Both the position numbers and the translations under genes were made by a program. A stretch of 36,379 nucleotides of DNA, from assembly GCA_018814885.1 (NCBI GenBank), contig JAHIYU010000163.1, positions 1 to 36,379 on the forward strand, in the 5' to 3' direction. This document shows positions 1-6,258 of this stretch, in pieces. The notes beneath the pieces are model-generated. The model made no database searches. It was not told the origin of the DNA and saw only the letters and a list, made by a program, of their open reading frames with translations. This DNA is from a bacterium. Lineage in GTDB: Bacteria; Krumholzibacteriota; Krumholzibacteriia; LZORAL124-64-63. Numbering within the stretch: position 1 is the stretch's first letter; every line of letters begins with the position of its first letter.

Positions 1-135
1 ACTCGAGATCGAAGCGCAGAACCGGCCTCGCCATGGTACAATCCGGCTGCTTGACGACGGAAGCCCCGCGGTCCTGCCACCGGGCGGTGAAACTGGGTGC
101 TTTGCGGGCTCAGTCGTATGCTTCATGAATAATCC

Positions 136-308
136 GGGCTAGACACACTGCAGGTTCGGTTGGACAAGGAGGGACGCATCGACTGGGACCTTTGGTGCGT
201 GGACGGGTCTTCGGTGCGAGCCTCGCGAGACGCGGCCGGCGCGATTGGCTGGGGACAAGGGTTACAGCTATGCCCGCATCCGCCGCTGGTTGCGTCGCCG
301 CGCGATCA
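136..308 (+). pseudogene. IS5-family transposase remnant, 5' part
   Basis: Reading from 136 the DNA encodes a segment containing IDWDLWCVDGSSVRASRDAAGA, which in pieces (IDWDLWCVDGS, VRASR, AAGA) is the block around the first catalytic Asp of IS5-family DDE transposases. After about 243 the frame breaks. From 254 a different frame gives GDKGYSYARIRRWLRRR, a motif found much further along such transposases. The segment with the second Asp is missing, so an out-of-frame internal deletion killed the gene. A stop at 130-132 closes the frame upstream, and no start or left end is recognisable in 1-135. The IS4-family element then inserted after 308. Family assignment is from motif memory. Confidence 0.7.
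301..308. repeat. 8-bp target site duplication, left copy
   Basis: CGCGATCA lies immediately outside the left terminal inverted repeat and is repeated exactly at 1753-1760 outside the right one. Confidence 0.95.
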
Positions 309-329
309 CAGGAGTTTCCTGAGAAATTC
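309..329 (+). repeat. Left terminal inverted repeat of the IS4-family element
   Basis: 21 bp, identical to the reverse complement of 1732-1752. Similarity continues for about nine further bases with four mismatches. Confidence 0.95.
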
Positions 330-348
330 GTGACCGATTCAGATAACA

Positions 349-354
349 TATAGT
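349..354 (+). promoter_or_regulatory. Possible transposase -10 box
   Basis: TATAGT matches the -10 consensus at five of six positions, about 100 nt before the transposase start. No convincing -35 box lies at the right distance, so the assignment is weak. Confidence 0.3.
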
Positions 355-453
355 CCCACAACAAGATGGTGATTCCCGTATGTGGAAGTGGTGGTCCCGC
401 CGTAGGATAGCCAGAGACTTGCGAGATTTCTGGGGAATCTTCGGAGGACCACC

Positions 454-1722
454 ATGGCGGAGGATAGCAGACTGAGCGCAAAGGTGAAGGGCCAAATCAC
501 ACGGTTTGCGAGGCGGCTTGGCGCCGGGTTGACGAAACCCGACCGGCGACTTGTGACCGAAATGCTCTACGGCATCCAGGCTGGTAAGGATGTCAAGATC
601 TCGAATATCGCCAGAGCACTGAACGAACCGATCGCACTGATCAAGACCGAGGATCGTCTATGTCGACGGCTGGCAACTCATGATCTTACCCATCACGTGA
701 ACCGTTGGCTGAGCCGTGAGGGCGCGTTCGCGGTCACCGATGACACCGTGCTGGCTGTCGATCTTGGAGATATTCGCAAGACATACGCGAAGGCAATGGA
801 ACATCTGGCGTACGTGCACGATGGCAGTCAGCATGGCGAGATCGTGCCGGGTTACTGGCTCACTGAAATCGTCGCAGCGCATCCGTACGGGGATCGGGTT
901 ATCCCGATGTACGGCGAGTTGTACTCGGTGGAAGCGCCCCTGTTTCGTAGCGAGAACGAACAGATCTTGCAGTCCATCTTCCGGGTCATGGCGGCGACAA
1001 AGGGCCGGGGCATCGTGGCGATTGACCGCGGAGGTGACCGCTGCGAGTTGCTGATTCCCTTGCTAGACAAGGGGATTCGCTTCGTCATCAGAGAACGCGG
1101 CGACCGCCACGTGTTGTTGTCAGGGGAGAGGCGCTACGCCGTAGCCACGGCGGTCCGTCGTTGCCGAGCCGAGGTCGAGCGCGAGGTTGAGATCGAGAAG
1201 GAAGGCTGTCGGCGACGTTACACGCTACGCCTGGGATCGCTACCCGTGCGCATGCCAGAGCGCCCCAACGTGCCGCTATGGCTAGTGGTGATCTACGGCT
1301 TTGGACAAGAGCCAATCATATTGTTGACGAACATCGCGCCGTCGTCTGATCGCGAGCACGCGGTATGGATAGGCGACGTGTATTTGACGCGGTGGAAGTG
1401 CGAGGAGACGTATCGATTCCTGAAGCAAGGTTACAATCTGGAAGATGTCCGCGTGCGTGGGTACACGGCACTGCGCAATGTGTATGCATTATTGAACGCG
1501 GTCTTGTATTTCGTGAGTGTGGTGATCGGGACGCGGGCAAAGCTCAGGTTGTTGTTCCGCGAGCTGTGCGTAAGGGCGAAGCGCTTCTTTGAAATCGCGG
1601 CGTTTTACCAGTACGCTGTGGCTGACGGGATCTATCGACTGTTGTTCGCCTCGCGGGGAGGTATAGCGCCACCAGGGCCACCCGCGGACCCGGGCCAACT
1701 TTGCCTTTTTGCGGCAGGGTAG
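454..1722 (+). CDS. IS4-family DDE transposase
   Basis: This 422-residue protein cuts and joins the ends of the surrounding element. Visible signatures are Asp103 in AVDLGDI, Asp191 in AIDRGGD, and the IS4-family YREK signature Y-(2)-R-(3)-E-(6)-K at Tyr310, Arg313, Glu317 and Lys324, so the expected D-D-E triad is 103/191/317. The residues between the second Asp and the Glu fit the beta-rich insertion typical of the family. ATG at 454 follows CGGAGG at 442-447 with good spacing. Codon choice contains more A/T-ending codons than neighbouring genes, consistent with acquisition. The gene appears full length and intact. Confidence 0.93.
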   Translation: MAEDSRLSAKVKGQITRFARRLGAGLTKPDRRLVTEMLYGIQAGKDVKISNIARALNEPIALIKTEDRLCRRLATHDLTHHVNRWLSREGAFAVTDDTVLAVDLGDIRKTYAKAMEHLAYVHDGSQHGEIVPGYWLTEIVAAHPYGDRVIPMYGELYSVEAPLFRSENEQILQSIFRVMAATKGRGIVAIDRGGDRCELLIPLLDKGIRFVIRERGDRHVLLSGERRYAVATAVRRCRAEVEREVEIEKEGCRRRYTLRLGSLPVRMPERPNVPLWLVVIYGFGQEPIILLTNIAPSSDREHAVWIGDVYLTRWKCEETYRFLKQGYNLEDVRVRGYTALRNVYALLNAVLYFVSVVIGTRAKLRLLFRELCVRAKRFFEIAAFYQYAVADGIYRLLFASRGGIAPPGPPADPGQLCLFAAG

Positions 1723-1731
1723 ATCGGCGTG

Positions 1732-1752
1732 GAATTTCTCAGGAAACTCCTG
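1732..1752 (-). repeat. Right terminal inverted repeat of the IS4-family element
   Basis: Exact reverse complement of 309-329. Confidence 0.95.
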
Positions 1753-1760
1753 CGCGATCA
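1753..1760. repeat. 8-bp target site duplication, right copy
   Basis: CGCGATCA, identical to 301-308. Confidence 0.95.
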
Positions 1761-1819
1761 CTGTTGTAATTCCGCAGCGAAGTGATCAACTCGAACACCA
1801 CGCCGGCGTCCAGACGTAG
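1761..1819 (+). pseudogene. IS5-family transposase remnant, 3' part
   Basis: With the IS4-family element removed, the frame from the left flank continues as VVIPQRSDQ and ends at TAG 1817-1819. IS5 transposases normally continue to a conserved region with the catalytic Glu. That region is absent and the DNA passes directly into a glycosyltransferase fragment, so the right part of the old element has been deleted. Confidence 0.65.
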
Positions 1820-1829
1820 AAGCTGCCCT

Positions 1830-2299
1830 CCTCGCGAACTCATGGCGCTGCTGGATTCGGACGACATGATGCTGCCCGGTAAGCTCTCGGCCCAGGCCGC
1901 CGTCTTCGCGTCCCTGCCCGAGGTGAACCTGGTCTGCACCGACTTCCGACGTGTCGATGCCGACGGCGCCGTCTTCGCCTTCCTGGACCGCCCCTGCCAC
2001 GACTACCGCGTCAACGGCGAGGGCATCTCCGCCGGCGGCTGGCGCCGCTTCCCCTCGGTGATCCGGGCCCGTGAAAGCCAGCTCGACCACATCACCGACC
2101 CCGAGATGCGCCGCTACCTGGACGAGCGTCTGCTCTACATGCGCCTCGGCTACTCCTGGGGCCTGCGCGGCGACGGCCGCTACGGGGAGGCCCTGCCCGC
2201 CTACCGCGAGGCCATCGCCCACCGGTGGCCTGGCGGGGCTTCAGCGGCCTGGTCATGACGCGGCTGCTCACACTGTTGCGGCTCGAGCGCCGCGACTGA
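1830..2299 (+). pseudogene. Truncated family-2 glycosyltransferase remnant
   Basis: The frame shows RELMALLDSDD followed by LPGKL, the DxD-containing block in the middle of a GT-A (family 2) glycosyltransferase. The preceding Rossmann-like half that binds the nucleotide sugar is missing, replaced by transposase debris. After VDADGAVF the sequence jumps to FLDRPCHDYRVNGEGIS, which resembles the C-terminal end of such enzymes (FLDEPL-YRVHG-type), so roughly a hundred residues seem deleted in frame around 1975-1985. Near 2222 the likely C-terminus continues in the next frame (WRGFSGLVMTRLLTLL) to TGA 2297-2299, implying a one-base frameshift. A non-functional relic. Confidence 0.7.
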
Positions 2300-2323
2300 C
2301 CCACGCCGATCGCACAACGCAAC

Positions 2324-2349
2324 AGGGGGTCCGGCGAACCGGACCCCCT
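2324..2349 (-). terminator. Strong hairpin after the outer-membrane protein gene
   Basis: Perfect 11-bp stem (AGGGGGTCCGG with CCGGACCCCCT) around a 4-nt loop, 31 nt past the stop at 2381. It lacks a clear T-run, so it may act as a terminator or a 3'-end stabiliser. It also lies 24 nt past the glycosyltransferase remnant on the other strand. Confidence 0.7.
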
Positions 2350-2380
2350 TGCAGTGCGAACTCGGAACCAGGATCGGTTC

Positions 2381-3649
2381 TTAGTTCAGGCCGACCGTGG
2401 CACCGATGAACATCGCCAGCGGGTCGTTGTTGCCCAGGGAGATGATCTTGCCCATCTCCGGCTTGTTGAACTGGATGTCCACGCGGACGTTGGACTTGGG
2501 CTGCCAGAACATGCCCGCGGTCCAGTCGTAGGAGTGGTACTTCCAGGTGTCGTCGTAGTCCGGATCCGGATCGGCGCCGTCCACCTCTTCGTACTTGTCG
2601 ATCATGTACGCGCCGTACACGGCGCCCATGATGCCGAAGTGCTTGGAGATCTGCTCCCAGGCCGCGACGCGCACGCCCGGCAACGCGATCATTCCGTCCT
2701 TCTCCTCGTAATCGCCCGTCGTGTGCTTCTCGTTGCCCATGGCGGCGAAGATCTCGATGGAGGTCTGGCCGTCACACGCGTTCTTCAGGAACTTACCGGT
2801 GCTGGCGTAGACGCCGAACACGGAAGTATCCGTCGGATCCGGGGTCGGATTCCCGAAAGGCTCGTAGGAACCCGAGCCGAACACGATACTGGCCTGGTAG
2901 ATGCGCGTGGCGGTGTCCTTGCGGGCGTTGAGACTGCCGGAGAGGAAGCCGTTCTTGTTTTCGACGACATCGGTCCCGTTGAGGAACTCGTGCTTCTCGC
3001 CCTTCTTCATGACCTCGGCCGAGACGTTCAGGTCTGCGCCGTTGCCCCAGCTGAACAGGGCGCCGACGCCGCTGCTGCTGTCGGTGAGCGAGTTGTCGCC
3101 CGCGGCGTCCGTGTACGAATCCGCGCCGAAGAAGATGTTGGCGGACCAGGCGCCGGCCCCGTTCGGCTTGGCGACACCGATGTTGATCCAGGGATGCGTG
3201 GTGCCCTCGTAGCCCTGCGGCAGGTTGCCATAGTTCATGAGGGAGAAGCCGTCCATATCACGGCTGTTGCCCCACATGAAGTTGGAGGACCGCGTGCCGT
3301 AGTCCGTACGGCCGACGTCCAGGATCATCCACAGATCCTCCTTGCACTCCCACCAGGCCCGGCCGAAGGGATCGGGGTAGTTGGAGGGGGATCCGGCCAG
3401 GCACTCGGTGTCGAGCTCCACCCCGTTCCCGTTGTAGATCACGAGATGGGGGAACGCGTTGAAGATGGCCGTGGTGTTGTTGAGCGTGGTGCCACCCATG
3501 CTCGAATGGGCGACCTCCGAACCGATGGTCGCGACGGTGCAGCCACCGCAGTCGGGATTGCCGCACTTGCCGCAGTCGGCCAGCGCGTTGGCGGCACCGA
3601 ACGTCATCAGCATGACCATGAACAGCACAAACAGTTTTCGCGAATTCAA
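2381..3649 (-). CDS. Exported beta-barrel-like outer-membrane protein with Cys4 N-terminus
   Basis: A 422-residue protein of unknown function. A clear signal peptide (about residues 1-24, ending ANALA) is followed by a mature N-terminus with CGKCGNPDCGGC, giving Cys26, 29, 34 and 37 in a CxxC-x4-CxxC pattern that could hold a metal or form disulfides. The rest is rich in alternating polar and aromatic residues, glycines and acidic loops and ends in FIGATVGLN, the look of an outer-membrane beta-barrel (inferred). TTG at 3649 was chosen because AAGGAG lies just upstream and the signal peptide begins there; the open frame extends further but has no plausible leader. Transcribed divergently from the antiporter gene and followed by a strong hairpin. 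Confidence 0.75.
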   Translation of the reverse strand: MNSRKLFVLFMVMLMTFGAANALADCGKCGNPDCGGCTVATIGSEVAHSSMGGTTLNNTTAIFNAFPHLVIYNGNGVELDTECLAGSPSNYPDPFGRAWWECKEDLWMILDVGRTDYGTRSSNFMWGNSRDMDGFSLMNYGNLPQGYEGTTHPWINIGVAKPNGAGAWSANIFFGADSYTDAAGDNSLTDSSSGVGALFSWGNGADLNVSAEVMKKGEKHEFLNGTDVVENKNGFLSGSLNARKDTATRIYQASIVFGSGSYEPFGNPTPDPTDTSVFGVYASTGKFLKNACDGQTSIEIFAAMGNEKHTTGDYEEKDGMIALPGVRVAAWEQISKHFGIMGAVYGAYMIDKYEEVDGADPDPDYDDTWKYHSYDWTAGMFWQPKSNVRVDIQFNKPEMGKIISLGNNDPLAMFIGATVGLN

Positions 3650-3820
3650 GGCGGTCTCCTTCCGGCATAACCATGTCGCCAGCCGGGCATTCCTTGTATC
3701 CGGCGGCAAATTCTGGGCGGTATGTTGACACCCGCCACCACGGGGGGCAAGGATTATTTGGCCTGTTTTGAGAATGTCTATCATTTGCCCCAGCCCCCCC
3801 GAAACGCCCGTTATCCGCCG

Positions 3821-3849
3821 TTGACAGGCCAGGAGGCCTTCTCTAGCTT
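3821..3849 (+). promoter_or_regulatory. Sigma70-type promoter for the antiporter operon
   Basis: TTGACA (3821-3826), 17-bp spacer, TAGCTT (3844-3849), about 85 nt upstream of the chosen start. The -35 box is perfect and the -10 box weak. Confidence 0.55.
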
Positions 3850-3935
3850 GAGCAGCGTACTTCCTTGCCGATAAGGACTTGAGCTGGCAAGAGACTTCGG
3901 ATCGCCAGATCCCGCCCCCGACCCGAGGAGTCCGG

Positions 3936-5513
3936 ATGGAATCGAGCCCCTCGAGACCGGCCCCGTCGCCCTCCCGCCAGGCGGCCTTGATCGGCCTGGT
4001 CCTGGCCCTGGCCCTCGTGGTGGCCTGGTCGCCGCCCGCCGGCGCCCAGCACGACGAGCAGGCCGACCCGGGCGCCCACGCCGAGGCGGCCCACGCCCAA
4101 GCCGAGGAGGCCGACCACTCCGGCGAGGCCGACGACCATCACAGCCCGGCCCTCGGCGCCCGCCTGCCCCTGTGGAGCGTCTTGCCCTTCGCGGGCATCC
4201 TGCTGTCGATCGCCGTCTTCCCGCTGGTGGCGCCGCACTTCTGGCACCGGCACTTCCCGAAGGTGTCGGCCTTCTGGGCCCTGGCCTTCGCGCTGCCCTT
4301 CCTGATCGCCTACCGGACCGAGGCGGTGCAGTCGATCCTGCACATCTACCTGATCGACTACATACCGTTCATCATCCTGCTCTGGGCCCTGTTCTCGATC
4401 TCGGGCGGCATCTACGTGGGCGGCAGCCTGCTGGGTACGCCCGCGGTCAACGTGGTGCTGCTGCTGATCGGCACCGTCCTGGCCTCCTGGATCGGCACCA
4501 CGGGCGCCGCCATGGTCATGATCCGTCCCCTGCTGCGCGCCAACGGCTGGCGCCGGCGCAAGGTGCACGTGATCGTCTTCTTCATCTTCCTGGTGGCCAA
4601 CATCGGCGGCTCGCTGACGCCCCTGGGCGATCCGCCGCTGTTCCTGGGCTTCCTGCACGGCGTGCCTTTCTTCTGGGTGACCAAGGCCCTGCTGCCGCAC
4701 ATGCTCCTGGTAGTAGCGCTCCTGCTGGGCGTCTTCTTCGCCATCGACAGCTACTGGTTCCGCAAGGAGGAGGAACCCGCACCGGACGACGGCCAGGGCG
4801 AGGGCATCAGGATCGAAGGGCTGCACAACCTCCTGTTCCTGCTGGGCGTGATGGGCGGCGTGATCTTCTCGGGATCGGTCAAGCTGACGTCGCTCGCCGT
4901 GTACGGGCACGTCCACGTGGAGCTGCAGAACATCCTGAAGGACGCTTTCCTGGTCCTGATGGGAATCCTGTCCCTGCGCACGACGGCCCGGGTGATCCGG
5001 GAGAAGAACGAGTTCAGCTGGTTCCCCATCCAGGAAGTCGCGTACCTCTTCGCCGGCATCTTCATGACGATCGTACCGGCGCTGGCCATCCTGAAGGTGG
5101 GCAGCCAGGGAGCGCTGGCCGGGCTGATCGAGTTCGTCAAGACTCCCGTGCACTACTTCTGGGTGACCGGCGGACTGTCGAGCTTCCTGGACAACGCGCC
5201 CACTTACCTGACCTTCTTCAACACGGCGCTGGGCGGCTTCGGCATGCCCGAGGCGGCCGTGCCGGGCATGCTCGGCCATCTGGACGAGGCTGCGCGCAAC
5301 CCGGCCTTCATCAAGGACCTGACGGCCATCTCCGCCGGCGCGGTCTTCATGGGGGCCATGACCTACATCGGCAACGCCCCCAACTTCATGGTCAAATCGA
5401 TCGCGGAGGAGGCGGGCATTCCGATGCCGAGCTTCTTCGGCTACCTGCTGAAATATTCGCTGCCGATCCTGGTGCCGGTCTTCGTGATCGTCACCTTCGT
5501 CTTCTTCGCCTAG
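3936..5513 (+). CDS. nhaD: NhaD-type sodium/proton antiporter
   Basis: A 525-residue integral membrane protein of the ArsB/NhaD (ion transporter) superfamily, expected to exchange Na+ (or Li+) for protons across the inner membrane. The N-terminus has a cleavable-looking signal (to about residue 37) and then an unusual His/Asp/Glu-rich stretch (about 38-70) before the first of many hydrophobic helices. Family-like motifs include SSFLDNAPTYLTFF, with the acidic residue in a membrane hairpin, and MGAMTYIGNAPNFM near the C-terminus. ATG 3936 is preceded by GAGGAG at 3925-3930; a longer frame from TTG 3879 lacks a leader. It is followed after 13 nt by an unknown gene. Substrate is inferred from family. 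Confidence 0.88.
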   Translation: MESSPSRPAPSPSRQAALIGLVLALALVVAWSPPAGAQHDEQADPGAHAEAAHAQAEEADHSGEADDHHSPALGARLPLWSVLPFAGILLSIAVFPLVAPHFWHRHFPKVSAFWALAFALPFLIAYRTEAVQSILHIYLIDYIPFIILLWALFSISGGIYVGGSLLGTPAVNVVLLLIGTVLASWIGTTGAAMVMIRPLLRANGWRRRKVHVIVFFIFLVANIGGSLTPLGDPPLFLGFLHGVPFFWVTKALLPHMLLVVALLLGVFFAIDSYWFRKEEEPAPDDGQGEGIRIEGLHNLLFLLGVMGGVIFSGSVKLTSLAVYGHVHVELQNILKDAFLVLMGILSLRTTARVIREKNEFSWFPIQEVAYLFAGIFMTIVPALAILKVGSQGALAGLIEFVKTPVHYFWVTGGLSSFLDNAPTYLTFFNTALGGFGMPEAAVPGMLGHLDEAARNPAFIKDLTAISAGAVFMGAMTYIGNAPNFMVKSIAEEAGIPMPSFFGYLLKYSLPILVPVFVIVTFVFFA

Positions 5514-5526
5514 GGAGGAACCGGTC

Positions 5527-6126
5527 ATGGCCAGCAAGCAGAGCGGAAGTTCCCCGAACACCTTCTACGAAGTCGTGCTCTGCGGGCCTCACGAGATGAT
5601 CCACGGGCTGCTCGCGGGCCTGAGCATCGGTGCGGGCCACGAGGCGATGATCGTCTTCGGGCACGAGAGGGGCATCTCCGACCGCTCCCTGCGCGAGAAA
5701 CTGTCCGAGATTCTGCACCCCGGCGCCCACCAATGCCAGGTGATCCTGGACAACGTCACCCGCGCCCTGCTCGGGCGCAAGGCCAAGCGGGTGTCGGCGG
5801 AAACAGGCGTGAGTATCGTCTCGGACCGGAAGATCAGCAGCGCCGAGTTCAAGTTCAGCTACCTGGCCTATGCCCCCCGCTACGCGGCGGAAATCTCCAC
5901 CCTGCTCGACGAGCTGCCCGAGGGCGTGCGCCTGGTCAGCCACAAGCACCAGGAAAACATCGATCCCTCGGCCAAGGGCGCCGAGGGTTACACGCCTGTC
6001 CACGACTACGAGGCCAAGGGCAGCGGCGAGATCCGCGGCCGCTTCGACCTCGTGCTCGACGCACACGCCGAATTCGACCGCCACCCCCTGATCGAGATCG
6101 AGGACATCGAGCTGGAACTGGTCTGA
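5527..6126 (+). CDS. Unknown soluble protein co-transcribed with the antiporter
   Basis: A 199-residue cytoplasmic protein with no signal peptide or membrane segment; I do not recognise the family. It starts at ATG 5527 after AGGGAGGA, 13 nt behind the antiporter stop, so it is almost certainly in the same transcript. The pattern looks like two or three alternating beta/alpha units: FYEVVLCGPHEM near the start, FKFSYLAYAPRYA around residue 115, and a beta-rich C-terminus ending EIEDIELELV. It is rich in histidine (several HxH-like or isolated His). A role in controlling the antiporter or sensing ions is possible from position only. Confidence 0.75.
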   Translation: MASKQSGSSPNTFYEVVLCGPHEMIHGLLAGLSIGAGHEAMIVFGHERGISDRSLREKLSEILHPGAHQCQVILDNVTRALLGRKAKRVSAETGVSIVSDRKISSAEFKFSYLAYAPRYAAEISTLLDELPEGVRLVSHKHQENIDPSAKGAEGYTPVHDYEAKGSGEIRGRFDLVLDAHAEFDRHPLIEIEDIELELV

Positions 6127-6144
6127 TCAAGCGAGGGGAATGAA

Positions 6145-6172
6145 GCGGGAGAGGGTCGATACCCTCTCCCGC
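6145..6172 (+). terminator. Hairpin ending the antiporter operon
   Basis: Perfect 12-bp stem (GCGGGAGAGGGT with ACCCTCTCCCGC) and a CGAT loop, 18 nt after the stop at 6126. No T-run follows. Confidence 0.65.
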
Positions 6173-6216
6173 CAGGCTCAGCGCGGCAGCAACGAGGCCG
6201 AAGGCCGAACGCGCAG

Positions 6217-6246
6217 GGAGGGAGAGGGTGCCGACCCTCTCCCTCC
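6217..6246 (-). terminator. Hairpin ending the C25 protease gene
   Basis: Perfect 13-bp stem (GGAGGGAGAGGGT with its complement) around a 4-nt loop, 12 nt past the stop at 6259. Its core GGGAGAGGGT is the same as in the hairpin at 6145-6172. Confidence 0.65.
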
Positions 6247-6258
6247 TTGGCGTTCGCA

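Larger units (their letters stand above)
309..1752 (+). mobile_element. Complete IS4-family insertion sequence, 1444 bp
   Basis: The element is bounded by perfect 21-bp inverted repeats (309-329 and 1732-1752) beginning CAGGAGTTTCCTGAG, flanked by an exact 8-bp duplication. It contains one transposase gene. Joining 308 to 1761 restores the reading frame of the interrupted IS5-like remnant (...RRRAIT-VVIPQRSDQ), which confirms both the boundaries and the target duplication. Both ends and the transposase look intact, so the insertion may be recent and still mobile. The 8-bp duplication is within the range known for IS4 subgroups; the subgroup is not resolved. Confidence 0.95.

Noticed and set aside
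2354..3670. 438-codon open frame on the + strand opposite the barrel protein
   Set aside because: Antisense shadow; the minus-strand gene has a signal peptide, leader and terminator, and this frame has none.
3843..5561. 572-codon open frame on the - strand opposite the antiporter
   Set aside because: Low-complexity Gln/Asp/Glu/His/Arg composition typical of an antisense shadow of membrane helices.
4172..5599. 475-codon open frame on the + strand in another frame of the antiporter
   Set aside because: Arg/Gly/Pro/Ala-rich shadow frame; the true frame has clear membrane helices and family motifs.
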